Below, in pieces: positions 8,462 through 17,868 of a DNA stretch of 39,234 nucleotides; positions within the stretch are counted from its first letter, which is position 1; each line of letters starts with the position of its first letter. The position numbers were made by a program, and so were the translations under genes. The stretch comes from Aliarcobacter sp. (lineage in GTDB: Bacteria > Campylobacterota > Campylobacteria > Campylobacterales > Arcobacteraceae). The notes below the pieces were generated by a model. The model searched no databases. It was not told the DNA's origin and saw only the letters and a list, made by a program, of their open reading frames with translations. The stretch is taken from positions 4,021 through 43,254 of the forward strand of contig JAQVLW010000014.1 in assembly GCA_028703945.1 (NCBI GenBank). Reading direction: 5' to 3'.

Positions 8462-9352
8462 TTACTCCATTAGTTTTTTATGAAGTCTGTCAATTTTAAA
8501 AGTTTTTGCAACTCCACTCATACTTAAATATGCTCTTTTTGAAATTCCTAAAGGAACTTCATGTGGTATTCCTATATTTTTTTTAGTTTCAAGCATATCA
8601 TTTCTTGGGAAATCAGATTCTGTACATCCAATACAAGGCATTCCAACTCTTGTTTTTGAACTAATATCATTCCATAGAATTTTATTACAAGAGCTGTGTG
8701 TCATAGGACCACGGCATCCTTGATCATAAAATAAGCAGCCCTCTTTTTGTCCAAAATTTCCTTCAACTTTCCACTCAAAATACTCATTTCTTGTACATCC
8801 ATGATGAGCTAAAGAACCATAAAGTTCTTTTGGTCGTCCAACTTCATCTAAAGCAATTTTTCCATAGGCTTTTAATGTAAATAAAGTTTGTAAAATCCAC
8901 TCAGGATGAACAGGACAACCTGTAAGATTTACGATATTATGTTTTAGATTTTTAATAATATTTTCATTTATTGCTTTGTTGATACTGCAAATATCATCAT
9001 TTTGAATAAACTTTGAATGAACTCCACCATAAGATGCACATGAACCAACTGCAATTATGTAGTTTGATTTTAAAGCTAATTTATTAAGATGATTAAAAGT
9101 TGAATCTTCACAAAGTGTAAAAAAATCTTTATTTGAAGAAATAGAACCCTCAATTAATAAAAAATCAATTCTTTCTTCTTGATTTAATATATCCTCAAGA
9201 GATTTATCAATAGTTAAACTTGGATGATATATAAAATCAAAACTATTTAAAAAAAGTTCAAATCTATTTGAGTTGGCACTTAATAATGAATGGGTATTTC
9301 CATTGCATGAAATTGCAGTAAACCAAACAACAGTTGGTTTTTTAGTTATCAT
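8462..9352 (-). CDS. hupS: HupS-like NiFe-hydrogenase small subunit, cytoplasmic
   Basis: This 296-residue small subunit has no twin-arginine signal and no C-terminal anchor, so it should stay in the cytoplasm. The N-terminal motif is SCNGNTHSLL (Cys16, Asn19). The Asn in place of the second Cys is also known from group 2 uptake/sensor small subunits. Other ligands are in GSCASYGGV, TGCPVHPEW, the HHGC...GCLFYDQGC distal set, and SSCNKI...MPCIGCTE. It overlaps the upstream regulator gene by 11 bases and lies two bases from hupL, so the three genes form one transcription unit. Confidence 0.92.
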   Translation of the reverse strand: MITKKPTVVWFTAISCNGNTHSLLSANSNRFELFLNSFDFIYHPSLTIDKSLEDILNQEERIDFLLIEGSISSNKDFFTLCEDSTFNHLNKLALKSNYIIAVGSCASYGGVHSKFIQNDDICSINKAINENIIKNLKHNIVNLTGCPVHPEWILQTLFTLKAYGKIALDEVGRPKELYGSLAHHGCTRNEYFEWKVEGNFGQKEGCLFYDQGCRGPMTHSSCNKILWNDISSKTRVGMPCIGCTESDFPRNDMLETKKNIGIPHEVPLGISKRAYLSMSGVAKTFKIDRLHKKLME

Positions 9353-9935
9353 ACTTCAAAGCGCGATATATATTTTGAGCAACTGCATCTGAATAATAAA
9401 GTAAATCTTTATCTAAAACTTTTTCTCCACTTAAAAAAGCAAATCCACCCAAACATCCCATTATCATTGCAAATGCAGGAAAAAAATCTTGTTCTCTAAA
9501 CTCTTTTTTACTAGCACCTTCTTCTAGTAAAATCATAACTTCTGTTACAAATTCTCCTACACATAAAAAACCTTCACAACCTTGTTTAAATACTTCTCTA
9601 TTTGATAAATACACCCTTAAAAAATATTCAATAACCTCAGGTGATTTTTGAACATTTTCTAAATATTTATCTACAAATAAATAAATTTTTTCTTTTGAAG
9701 TTATATCCATATTATTAATTTCTTTTAATTCAACAGCTAGAATATTTGTAGAATATTTTATGGCAAATTTTGCAAGTTCTTCTTTTGAAGAGAAGTAGTT
9801 ATACATATTTCCAACACTCATACTCATAGCTTTTGCGATATCTGGAATTGTAGTATTATAAAAACCTTTTTGTGAAAAAAGTTTTAAAGCATTTTGAATG
9901 ATATTATTTTTTTTATTTTCTTTATTAGTAGAAAT
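9342..9935 (-). CDS. TetR-family transcriptional regulator, probable ATT start codon
   Basis: The frame encodes 197 residues, a normal TetR-family length. The helix-turn-helix runs from about residue 10 to 50 (ALKLFSQKGFYNTTIPDIAK, then AMSMSVGNMYNYFSSKEEL), followed by an all-helical ligand domain. No ATG, GTG or TTG exists in frame between the upstream stop codon and Met37, which is already inside the helix-turn-helix. An ATT at 9933-9935 lies six bases after AAAGGA and gives a standard N-terminus (ISTNKENKKNNIIQNAL). Starting at 9827 would destroy the DNA-binding domain. The gene overlaps hupS, so it may respond to H2 metabolism or a redox ligand; the ligand is unknown. Confidence 0.85.
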   Translation of the reverse strand: MSTNKENKKNNIIQNALKLFSQKGFYNTTIPDIAKAMSMSVGNMYNYFSSKEELAKFAIKYSTNILAVELKEINNMDITSKEKIYLFVDKYLENVQKSPEVIEYFLRVYLSNREVFKQGCEGFLCVGEFVTEVMILLEEGASKKEFREQDFFPAFAMIMGCLGGFAFLSGEKVLDKDLLYYSDAVAQNIYRALKYDN

Positions 9936-9997
9936 GTTTTATCCTTTAAAGATATTTTTTCAATAGTAATACATTTAAGATTAATAAGGTATGAATT

Positions 9998-10384
9998 TTA
10001 TAAACAATAAACTTTATAATTTTTATAATAGTTAATAATTTCCATTAAAAACAAAGCTATTATTCCCATAACCCAATAAAAAAACCATTGAGAAATCATA
10101 CCAATAAATCCATCTTCTTGAATATAATCTACAATTTGAAAAATAACAAAAAATATAACAGAGGTACTAAAAGAAAATTTGGCATTTTTATTAAAATCAA
10201 TTATCTCATAATCTTTTAATTTAAATCTATAATATATAAAAATAAGCCCAAGAGGAATTAATCCTAAAATATAAAGATACTGTGTTTTTATTAATTCAAT
10301 AGTCTTACTTTCTCCAAATACAAAAAGATAAACTACAATTATTGCTATAAAAGTTACAGTAAAAAGATTAAGTGGTTTTGTCAA
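9998..10384 (-). CDS. Small four-span membrane protein, unknown
   Basis: This 128-residue protein has about four hydrophobic segments (near residues 7-25, 35-52, 70-88 and 95-115) with lysine-rich links. No family or catalytic motif is recognisable. The start is a TTG at 10384 with AAGGAA upstream. It stands alone, upstream of the tetR gene on the same strand with a 62-base gap, so a link to hydrogen metabolism is possible but unsupported. Confidence 0.7.
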   Translation of the reverse strand: MTKPLNLFTVTFIAIIVVYLFVFGESKTIELIKTQYLYILGLIPLGLIFIYYRFKLKDYEIIDFNKNAKFSFSTSVIFFVIFQIVDYIQEDGFIGMISQWFFYWVMGIIALFLMEIINYYKNYKVYCL

Positions 10385-10453
10385 AAAAATTTCCTTTTAT
10401 TTTGTGAATTATGCTAATACTAGATTAAAGATTTAGTTCATAAAAATATAAAT

Positions 10454-11158
10454 TTATTCCATAATCGTTTGAGTATCAAGGATTGAATATGTTTCTTCTA
10501 AGCTACCATCATCAATATCTTTGTTCATAAAAAGTACAATTCCAATATTTTTTGCCATATAAATATAATATTCGCCCACAAAACTATCTTTACATGATAA
10601 TTCTATAACATTCTTGTAATTTTTATCTTTTGTTGAATATTTTGCTTTAAAAAATTCATTTATTTTATCTTTTGTATTTATATTTTCATAATAATTTGAA
10701 AACGAACAAACTATTGAACTTCCATCTATATCACTTTCTTCAATAACATTATCATTGATTTTTATATTTCTTTTATAAGTTGATATTTGTTTTTCATCTA
10801 TTACTGAACTTTCTTTTATTTCATTTATTAAAATATTATATTTAAAATCCATGTTATCTTTAGAAACCATTGATTTATAGTTTTCTTTATTTATATCCTC
10901 AAAAAAACTATATTGTTCTATTTGATTTAAATTAGTTTTATCTTTTTTGTAAATTTTAAAATCAATATAACTACTTGTCTTTTCCCCATCATTAAATTGT
11001 TCTGTAAAATTTTTATTAAAAATAATTTTATTATTATCTAATTTTTCAACATTAAACCAATGATTTGATAAATCATATGTTTCAATTTGAACATTTTTTT
11101 GAACACAACCTGTAAACAATGCAAGAATCGCAATTAAACATATATTTTTTTTGAACAT
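10454..11158 (-). CDS. Putative lipoprotein, unknown function
   Basis: This 234-residue protein starts with a type II signal peptide: MFKKN, a hydrophobic stretch, then the lipobox LFTGC with Cys18. The mature part is rich in Lys, Asn and Asp and has alternating polar/hydrophobic strands, but no domain I recognise. AGAAGAA precedes the ATG. It lies between the acnB terminator and a small membrane protein gene. Confidence 0.72.
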   Translation of the reverse strand: MFKKNICLIAILALFTGCVQKNVQIETYDLSNHWFNVEKLDNNKIIFNKNFTEQFNDGEKTSSYIDFKIYKKDKTNLNQIEQYSFFEDINKENYKSMVSKDNMDFKYNILINEIKESSVIDEKQISTYKRNIKINDNVIEESDIDGSSIVCSFSNYYENINTKDKINEFFKAKYSTKDKNYKNVIELSCKDSFVGEYYIYMAKNIGIVLFMNKDIDDGSLEETYSILDTQTIME

Positions 11159-11206
11159 AATTTCTTCTTTTATCTATAATTTATTTTATTATCAATACTA
11201 AGATAT

Positions 11207-11239
11207 AAAAAAAACCGAGATACTAAGATCTCGGTTTTT
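11207..11239 (-). terminator. Rho-independent terminator of acnB
   Basis: AAAAACCGAGAT (11210-11221) pairs perfectly with ATCTCGGTTTTT (11228-11239) around a 6-base loop. On the minus strand the stem runs into eight T residues (11207-11214). It starts 19 bases after the acnB stop. Confidence 0.92.
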
Positions 11240-11257
11240 AAATTCTACAAATAACTA

Positions 11258-13831
11258 TTAAGAGTGAACTAAGTTAGTTAATTGAGCAGATGTAACTTGG
11301 TGGAAGTTTAAGTATTTATAAACACCCTCTTTGTTTTTCTCTGTAATTTTCTTAGGTACAATTTCCATATATTCTTTAACAGATGGTAATCTTCCTAAAA
11401 GTGCAGTAACAGCAGCAACTTCAGCAGAACCTAAATAAACTTGAGAGTTTTTACCAAGTCTGTTATCGAAGTTTCTTGTAGATGTAGAGAATACAGCCGA
11501 ACCTTCAGAAACTTGAGCTTGGTTACCCATACATAAAGAACATCCAGGGATTTCTAATCTTGCACCAGCAGCTGCAAAGATTGAATAGTAACCCTCTTCT
11601 GTTAATTGCTCTTTATCCATTTTTGTTGGTGGTGCAACCCATAGTTTAGCAGGAACTTCACCCTCACCTTTAAGTACTTCTCCTAAAGCTCTGAATAATC
11701 CAATATTAGTCATACAAGAACCTACGAATACTTCGTCGATTTTTTTAATTCTTTTTGGGTCATTGTTGATGTTTGTTAATGTATCAACATCATCTGGATC
11801 ATTTGGACAAGCTAAGATTGGCTCAGTAATTGTATTTAAATCAATCTCGATGATTGCTTTATATTCAGCATCTGCATCAGGAGTTAATAATACTGGGTTT
11901 GCAATCCATTCTTTCATTTTATCCGCTCTTCTTTGAAGAGTTTTAGCATCTTCATAACCTTCTTCAATCATTTTCCCAATTAAAGCAATGTTAGATGATA
12001 AATATTCAATAATTGGCTCTTTAGATAATTGAACTGAACAAGCTGCTGCTGATCGCTCCGCTGCTGAATCTGATAATTCGAATGCTTGCTCAACTTTTAA
12101 ATCTGGTAAACCTTGAATTTCAACGATTGTTCCAGCAAATACATTTTTCTTACCTTTTTTCTCAACAGTTAATAAACCATCTTGAATAGCTTGGTAAGGA
12201 ATAGCATTAACTAAATCTCTTAAAGTAATACCTGGTTGCATTTCACCTTTGAATCTTACTAATACAGATTCTGGCATAGTTAAAGGCATCATACCTGTAA
12301 CTCCAGCGAATGCAATAAGACCTGATCCAGCTGGGAATGAAATACCAATTGGGAATCTTGTATGAGAATCTCCACCAGTACCAACAGTATCTGGTAAACA
12401 TAATCTATTTAACCATGAGTGAATAACACCATCACCTGGTCTTAATGTAACTCCACCTCTTGAAGAGATAAACTCAGGTAAAGTATGTCTTAATTTAATG
12501 TCTGCTGGTTTTGGGTAAGCAGCAGTGTGACAGAATGATTGCATAACCATATCAGCACCAAAAGATAATGCAGCAAGTTCTTTAATCTCATCTCTAGTCA
12601 TTGGTCCAGTTGTATCTTGAGAACCTACAGTTGTAGCGATTGGCTCAACATACATACCTGGTTTAATACCTTCAACACCACAAGCTTTTCCAACCATTTT
12701 TTGAGCTTGAGTAAACCCTTTTCCATTATCAGCAGGTTGTGCAGCAGCGATAAATGCAGTTGAAGCACCTAAACCTAAAGCAGCTCTAGCTTTTGCAGTT
12801 AAACCTTTTCCAATAATTAAAGGAATTCTTCCACCTGCTCTCATTTCGTCTGTTAATGTATTTGGAGCTAAAGTAAATTTAGAAACAACTGCACCATCTT
12901 TTTCAATTACACCAGCGTATGGTTTAATTGTAATAACATCACCAGTTTCTAAAGCATCAACGCTAGCTTCGATTGGTAAACATCCTGAATCTTCTGCAGT
13001 ATTAAAGAAAATTGGAGCAATAATAGAACCTAATACAACTCCACCTGTTCTTTTATTAGGAACACCTGGAATATCTCTTCCCATATGCCATTGAACAGAG
13101 TTAATTCCTGATTTTCTTGAAGAACCAGTTCCAACAACATCACCAACATAAGCTAAAGGGTGACCTTTTTGTTTTAATTCAGCCATTTTTTCTAATGGTT
13201 TTTCCATTCTTGATTGTAACATTGCAGTTGCGTGTAATGGAATATCAGATCTTGTAAATGCAACAGTTGCAGGAGATAAATCATCTGTATTTGTTTCACC
13301 AGGAATTTTATATACAGTTAAAGTCATTTCTTCTTCTAAAGCAGGTTTATTTGTAAACCATTCAGCATTTGCCCATGATTCAATAACTTCTTTTGCCTTA
13401 GCATTTCCTGCATCCATTAATTCTTTAACTTCATTAAATGAGTTATAAACTAAGATTGTATTTTTTAATTCATTTGCAGCAGCTTCCGCTACATCAGCAA
13501 TTTTTAGTGCATCAACTAATGGAGTAACATTAAACCCACCCATCATTGTTCCTAAAATTTCAATAGCTTTTACTTTTGAAATTACAGAACAAGAAACTTT
13601 TCCTTGAACAATGTCGTTTAAAAATGCAGCTTTAACATAAGCAGCATCATCAACACCTGGATTAATTTTGTTAGTAAATAAATCTAAACAGTAATCAGCT
13701 TCAACAACTGGGTTAGCTTTTAGTAATTCTACTAATTCAACAGTTTGCTCAGCAGTTAAAGGTAATGCAGGTAAACCACCTTCATTAAGTCTTTCTTGTG
13801 TGTGTGCTTTATAATTAGCTAATAAACTCAT
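11258..13831 (-). CDS. acnB: AcnB, bifunctional aconitate hydratase B
   Basis: This cytoplasmic TCA-cycle enzyme interconverts citrate and isocitrate with a [4Fe-4S] cluster; the AcnB family often also handles 2-methylisocitrate. It has 857 residues, close to the E. coli length. The order is the AcnB one: N-terminal HEAT-like helical domain, swivel domain ([15 protein letters not shown]), then the catalytic core with [11 protein letters not shown]. The cluster cysteines are in VGSCMTNIG and in [15 protein letters not shown] lies upstream of the ATG. A TATAAT at 13869-13874 and paired palindromes further upstream suggest regulated transcription. Confidence 0.97.
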   Translation of the reverse strand: MSLLANYKAHTQERLNEGGLPALPLTAEQTVELVELLKANPVVEADYCLDLFTNKINPGVDDAAYVKAAFLNDIVQGKVSCSVISKVKAIEILGTMMGGFNVTPLVDALKIADVAEAAANELKNTILVYNSFNEVKELMDAGNAKAKEVIESWANAEWFTNKPALEEEMTLTVYKIPGETNTDDLSPATVAFTRSDIPLHATAMLQSRMEKPLEKMAELKQKGHPLAYVGDVVGTGSSRKSGINSVQWHMGRDIPGVPNKRTGGVVLGSIIAPIFFNTAEDSGCLPIEASVDALETGDVITIKPYAGVIEKDGAVVSKFTLAPNTLTDEMRAGGRIPLIIGKGLTAKARAALGLGASTAFIAAAQPADNGKGFTQAQKMVGKACGVEGIKPGMYVEPIATTVGSQDTTGPMTRDEIKELAALSFGADMVMQSFCHTAAYPKPADIKLRHTLPEFISSRGGVTLRPGDGVIHSWLNRLCLPDTVGTGGDSHTRFPIGISFPAGSGLIAFAGVTGMMPLTMPESVLVRFKGEMQPGITLRDLVNAIPYQAIQDGLLTVEKKGKKNVFAGTIVEIQGLPDLKVEQAFELSDSAAERSAAACSVQLSKEPIIEYLSSNIALIGKMIEEGYEDAKTLQRRADKMKEWIANPVLLTPDADAEYKAIIEIDLNTITEPILACPNDPDDVDTLTNINNDPKRIKKIDEVFVGSCMTNIGLFRALGEVLKGEGEVPAKLWVAPPTKMDKEQLTEEGYYSIFAAAGARLEIPGCSLCMGNQAQVSEGSAVFSTSTRNFDNRLGKNSQVYLGSAEVAAVTALLGRLPSVKEYMEIVPKKITEKNKEGVYKYLNFHQVTSAQLTNLVHS

Positions 13832-13868
13832 ATAATTATCTCCTCTTTTATTTTAGAAAGTTGCCTAA

Positions 13869-13874
13869 ATTATA
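13869..13874 (-). promoter_or_regulatory. Likely -10 box of acnB
   Basis: The minus strand reads TATAAT here, about 38 bases before the acnB ATG, with a T-rich stretch in place of a clear -35 as is usual for Campylobacterota sigma-70 promoters. The TGTACA palindromes begin directly upstream of it. Confidence 0.6.
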
Positions 13875-13884
13875 TCATAAAGAG

Positions 13885-13933
13885 AAAAATAAACTTGTAC
13901 AAGTTTTGTAAAAAATTGTACAAGTTTATTTTT
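13885..13933. repeat. 18-bp inverted repeat made of two TTGTACAA palindromes
   Basis: Positions 13885-13902 and 13916-13933 are perfect inverted copies with a 13-base spacer. Each carries its own palindrome: AAACTTGTACAAGTTT at 13891-13906 and AAAATTGTACAAGTTT at 13912-13927, one mismatch apart. The centres are 21 bases apart, two helical turns. They cover the -35 region of the acnB promoter. This looks like a tandem operator for a dimeric regulator, though the whole could also fold as an RNA hairpin. Confidence 0.7.
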
Positions 13934-14018
13934 ATGTCTTAAAAAGTTACAGTTAAGCTTATTAATAGGATTTTATTTATTTTTTATTTTCGAATTTATA
14001 TAGAATTTAACACTTTAA

Positions 14019-14035
14019 TGTACAATTTCTGTACA
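14019..14035. promoter_or_regulatory. Second pair of TGTACA sites before the fatty-acid operon
   Basis: TGTACA occurs at 14019-14024 and again at 14030-14035, 11 bases apart, one helical turn. The flanks (aatgtacaattt, tctgtacaaaa) partly match the palindromes near acnB. A TACAAT at 14077-14082 downstream could be the -10 of the plus-strand operon. Confidence 0.4.
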
Positions 14036-14112
14036 AAAGATTTATTATTTGTTCAATAAGTTTCTAGTACTATTCATACAATAAAAAAAATAAAAAAAAT
14101 CAAGAGAAAATA

Positions 14113-14553
14113 ATGATAAAAGAACTTCAAAATAAGCTATATAATGATATTCCTCTAACAAAAATAATGGAAATAAAAATCCAAAACTACACTAACCAAG
14201 AATTAATAACAACAGCTTCTTTAGGAATTAACATAAATGATAAAGGCACAGCTTTTGGTGGAAGTTTATCTACTATAACTATTATTTCAGGATGGAGTTT
14301 GTCTTGGTTGATTTCAAAAGAGTTAGGATTTGATTCAAATAATATTGTAATCATAAAAAATGAAACAAGTTTTAGAAGACCAGTAACAAAAGATATAGTT
14401 TGCCACACCAAAAAACCATCATTAGAAGAAATTCAAATATTAAAAGAAAAATTACTAACAAAAAAAAGTGCTTCTTTAAAAATAAAATCAAAAATAATAG
14501 AAGATAATGAAACATGTGTGGATTTTGTCGGATTTTATGTTATAAAGTTATAA
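14113..14553 (+). CDS. Putative hotdog-fold thioesterase (YiiD C-terminal type)
   Basis: This 146-residue protein resembles the putative thioesterase domain found at the C-terminus of YiiD. Near the N-terminus it has IPLTKIMEIKI, then ININDKGTAFGGSLSTI, the hotdog helix with the conserved Asn/Gly-rich lead-in, and FRRPVTKDIVC for the following strand. It would hydrolyse acyl-CoA or acyl-ACP. As first gene of a fatty-acid operon, a role in acyl-CoA turnover is sensible, though the substrate is unknown. AAGAGA precedes the ATG. Confidence 0.75.
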   Translation: MIKELQNKLYNDIPLTKIMEIKIQNYTNQELITTASLGININDKGTAFGGSLSTITIISGWSLSWLISKELGFDSNNIVIIKNETSFRRPVTKDIVCHTKKPSLEEIQILKEKLLTKKSASLKIKSKIIEDNETCVDFVGFYVIKL

Positions 14554-14584
14554 ATAAAAAATTTAAAAAAATATAGGAATACAA

Positions 14585-14845
14585 ATGACAAATATAGAAA
14601 AACTTGCAAAAATATTAAAAGAAGAATTAATCCCTGAACTAGATGAAAACCTAGAAGAGATTATGGACATAATTGATAGTGGTAATTGTTCAAAAGACGA
14701 TAAAGATGAACTTAAATATCTTGAAGAGATGAAAACATATTTTGATGAAGTTGAACTAGATATTGAAAACAAAAATCTTACAGAAGAAGATGCTTTGGAC
14801 ATTTTGGAAGTTTTAGAAGATATGAGATTAGATAATAAAGGATAA
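14585..14845 (+). CDS. Small acidic helical protein, unknown
   Basis: This 86-residue, strongly acidic protein is rich in Glu, Asp and Lys and is predicted helical throughout. It has one Cys in the middle (SGNCSKDDK) and no membrane segment or known motif. AGGA lies upstream of the ATG and the stop is three bases before the acyl-CoA ligase start, so it is cotranscribed and probably translationally coupled. It could bind one of the operon's enzymes, but nothing in the sequence proves that. Confidence 0.72.
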   Translation: MTNIEKLAKILKEELIPELDENLEEIMDIIDSGNCSKDDKDELKYLEEMKTYFDEVELDIENKNLTEEDALDILEVLEDMRLDNKG

Positions 14846-14848
14846 ACT

Positions 14849-16582
14849 ATGCAACCTTACAACTTCAAAACATATAGTGAACTTTTTTTACATATATCAA
14901 ACAACTATGATAATGAATATTTTTTAAACTATTTATCAAATGGAAAATATACAAATATTTCAACAAGTAATTTTAAAAACAAAGTTATTTGTCTAAGCCT
15001 TGCTTTGAAAGATTTGGGTATCCAAAAAGGTGATACGGTTGGAATTTTTGCTAATTCTTCACCTTTTTGGCTTATTTTTGATTTTGCTATTTTACAAGTT
15101 GGGGCTATTAGTATTCCTATTTTTGCAAATATTTCAACAACTAATCTTAATTTTGAGATAAAAGACTCTTCTATGAAATTTATGTTTATAGATTCACAAG
15201 AAAGGCTCAAAGACATAGAAAAAGAGAATTCACATCTTACTTTTATAACTCATAATTTTTGTATAAAAGAACCAAATTTTTATAACTTTGATGAGATTTT
15301 AGTAATTGGAAAACAGATTTGTGATTCTACTGGATTTACTTCTTTTGAAGCAAATCCTGAGGATATTTTTTCTATCATTTACACAAGTGGAAATACAGGA
15401 ACTCCAAAAGGTGTGATGTTAAGCCATAAAAATATAGTTTCACAACTGCATGATATAAATAAACTTATTGATTTACCAAAAGAAGAAGTTGCACTTTCAC
15501 TTCTTCCTTTGGCTCATATTTTTGAGAGAACTGTAATGAGTTATTATTTAAGTCGTGGAATTAGTATTTATTTTATAGATGATATTTCAAATGTTGCAAA
15601 TCTTTTAAAAGTTGTAAAGCCTACTATAATAACAGCTGTTCCTAGGCTTCTTGAAAAAATATTTAATAAAATCAAATTGCAAATTTCTCAAAAACCTTTT
15701 ATAAGTAGAGCTATTGCTTCTTTTGCTTTTGCCTATGCTTTAAAAGAAGATTTAAATAAAAATTCTCTTTTATTTAAGATTTATGACAAAATTATTTATT
15801 CAAAATTTAGAGAAATATTTGGTTCACGACTTGAAAAACTAATAAGTGGTGGAGCACCTTTATCAAAAGAAATAGCTCAATTTTTTGTAAATATCGGAGT
15901 TCCTGTTTATCAAGGATATGGCTTAACAGAGTTTTCGCCAGTTATTTCAACAAATTACCCAAATGCAAATAAAGTTGGTTCTTGTGGAAAAGTAATTCCA
16001 AGTGCAAAAGTAAAAATTACAGCAAATAATGAACTTCTTGTAAGTGGTGATTCTTTAATGATTGGTTATTTAAATCAAGAAGAATTAACAGCAAAAACTA
16101 TAGATAAAGATGGTTGGCTTCACACAGGAGATGTGGCGTTTTTGGATGAAGATGGGTATTTATTTATAAAAAGTAGAATAAAAGATATATTTAAAACTTC
16201 AACTGGCGAATATGTAAATGCAGTTGAAATTGAACAAAAAATATCAACAAATAAATATATTGAGTTTGCAGTTGTAATCTCTCAAAATAGGAAATATACA
16301 ACTGCCCTACTTTTTGTGGATAAAGAAAAATACGAAAATGCTAAAAAACTAAATAAGAATTTAACAATAGAAGAATATTATAATAAAGATGATATTCTAA
16401 AGAATATTTCCAACCATATAAATAGTGTGAATTCGGGTTTAAATAAATGGGAAAAAATAGTAAAATATAAAATCTTAACAAATGATATTTCCATAGAAAC
16501 AGGAGAATTAACACCATCTATGAAAATCAGTAGAAGTAAAATTGAAGAAAAATACGCGAATATTATAAATAGTATGTATTAG
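14849..16582 (+). CDS. Long-chain acyl-CoA synthetase (AMP-forming)
   Basis: This 577-residue enzyme would activate fatty acids to acyl-CoA through an acyl-adenylate. The P-loop-like AMP-binding motif IYTSGNTGTPKGVMLSHKN is at about residue 177. It is followed by YQGYGLTEFSPV (A5 motif), the A7 motif WLHTGDVAFLDEDGYLFI and the hinge region SRIKDIFKTSTGEYVN. The K-T-x-G-E-Y-V and long length match FadD/FAA-type ligases. No transmembrane segment is evident. The position directly before thiolase and FadB genes supports a beta-oxidation role. Confidence 0.92.
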   Translation: MQPYNFKTYSELFLHISNNYDNEYFLNYLSNGKYTNISTSNFKNKVICLSLALKDLGIQKGDTVGIFANSSPFWLIFDFAILQVGAISIPIFANISTTNLNFEIKDSSMKFMFIDSQERLKDIEKENSHLTFITHNFCIKEPNFYNFDEILVIGKQICDSTGFTSFEANPEDIFSIIYTSGNTGTPKGVMLSHKNIVSQLHDINKLIDLPKEEVALSLLPLAHIFERTVMSYYLSRGISIYFIDDISNVANLLKVVKPTIITAVPRLLEKIFNKIKLQISQKPFISRAIASFAFAYALKEDLNKNSLLFKIYDKIIYSKFREIFGSRLEKLISGGAPLSKEIAQFFVNIGVPVYQGYGLTEFSPVISTNYPNANKVGSCGKVIPSAKVKITANNELLVSGDSLMIGYLNQEELTAKTIDKDGWLHTGDVAFLDEDGYLFIKSRIKDIFKTSTGEYVNAVEIEQKISTNKYIEFAVVISQNRKYTTALLFVDKEKYENAKKLNKNLTIEEYYNKDDILKNISNHINSVNSGLNKWEKIVKYKILTNDISIETGELTPSMKISRSKIEEKYANIINSMY

Positions 16583-16592
16583 GAGTTAAAAA

Positions 16593-17867
16593 GTGAAAGA
16601 AAGAATAGCTGTAATAGATGGTCTTAGAAGTCCAATAGCAAAAGCAAATGGAAAACTAAATGATATTAGTGCTGATACTTTAGGTGCAATCATCACAAAA
16701 GAGTTAGTTTTACGAAATGATTTAGATTATAAACAATTTGATGAAGTGATTATGGGAAATGTTGCCCAACCTGCAAATGCAGCAAATATCGCTAGAGTTA
16801 TGGCAATAAGAGCCGGATTTCCACAATCAACACCAGCTTATACGGTTCATAGAAACTGCGCATCAGGAATGCAGTCAATTTCAAGTGCAATTGAAAAAAT
16901 AAACTCAAATCAAGGGAGTTTATATTTAGTTGGAGGAATGGAATCTATGAGTAATATTCCTTTATTTTATAATGATGAATTTAAAAATTTAATCACAAAA
17001 TTTAGCTATTCCAAATCATTGATTGAAAAAATAGAACTTCTAACTACTTTTAGACTAAGATTTTTAAAACCAACTATTGGATTGATCTCTGGTTTAACAG
17101 ACCCAATTTCAGGGAAAATTATGGGGATTACAGCTGAGAATTTAGCAAATGAATTTAAGATAAGCCGTGCAGCTCAAGATGAATATGCTTTAAATTCTCA
17201 TAAAAAAGCTCAAAAAGCCATAGAAAATGGAGTTTTTAAAGATGAAATTCATCCAATTATGACAAAAAATGTTTCAATGACAAATGATGATGGAATACGA
17301 TTTAATCAAACAATTGAAAGTCTAAATAAATTAAATTCTATTTTCATAAGAGATGGAGGAACTGTAACTGCTGGAAATTCATCACAAGTTTCAGATGGAG
17401 CTTGTAGTTTGATTGTTTGTACAGAATCAAAAGCCAAAGAGTTAAACCTTGAACCAATAGGATTTATAAGTGATTATTCTTATGCTGGACTTGATGCACA
17501 TAGAATGGGATTAGGTCCTGTTTATGCTACAAAAAAACTTTTTGATAAAACTGGAATTACTTTAAAAGATATTGATTTAATCGAAATGAATGAAGCTTTT
17601 GCTGCTCAAATTATAGCAAATCTAGAAGCTTTTAAATCGGAAGGGTTTTGTCAAAAAACTTTTAATAGTTCTGCCCTTGGAGAAATTAATGAATCTATTT
17701 TAAATGTAAATGGAGGAGCAATTGCCCTTGGACATCCAGTTGGAATGAGTGGAGCTCGAATTGTTTTAACAGCATTAAAAGAGTTAAAAAGAAGAAACAA
17801 AAATAAAGCATTAGCCTCACTATGTATTGGTGGCGGGCAAGGTGCTGCTTTCTTATTGGAGATATAA
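16593..17867 (+). CDS. Acetyl-CoA C-acyltransferase (FadA/FadI-like thiolase)
   Basis: This 424-residue thiolase cleaves 3-ketoacyl-CoA to acetyl-CoA and a shortened acyl-CoA. The nucleophilic cysteine is Cys89 in HRNCASGMQS. The second active-site region is GGAIALGHPVGMSGAR with its His, and the C-terminal SLCIGGGQGAA holds the general-base Cys. The GTG start at 16593 has AGGAG ten bases upstream. An insertion around residues 130-170 makes it longer than a minimal FadA and closer to FadI-type subunits. The next gene begins one base after its stop. Confidence 0.93.
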   Translation: MKERIAVIDGLRSPIAKANGKLNDISADTLGAIITKELVLRNDLDYKQFDEVIMGNVAQPANAANIARVMAIRAGFPQSTPAYTVHRNCASGMQSISSAIEKINSNQGSLYLVGGMESMSNIPLFYNDEFKNLITKFSYSKSLIEKIELLTTFRLRFLKPTIGLISGLTDPISGKIMGITAENLANEFKISRAAQDEYALNSHKKAQKAIENGVFKDEIHPIMTKNVSMTNDDGIRFNQTIESLNKLNSIFIRDGGTVTAGNSSQVSDGACSLIVCTESKAKELNLEPIGFISDYSYAGLDAHRMGLGPVYATKKLFDKTGITLKDIDLIEMNEAFAAQIIANLEAFKSEGFCQKTFNSSALGEINESILNVNGGAIALGHPVGMSGARIVLTALKELKRRNKNKALASLCIGGGQGAAFLLEI

Positions 17868-17868
17868 T

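Noticed and set aside
17827..17868. Upstream ATG as start of the FadB-like protein
   Set aside because: It lies within the thiolase gene and has no ribosome site; ATG 17869 has GGAG and matches the family N-terminus.
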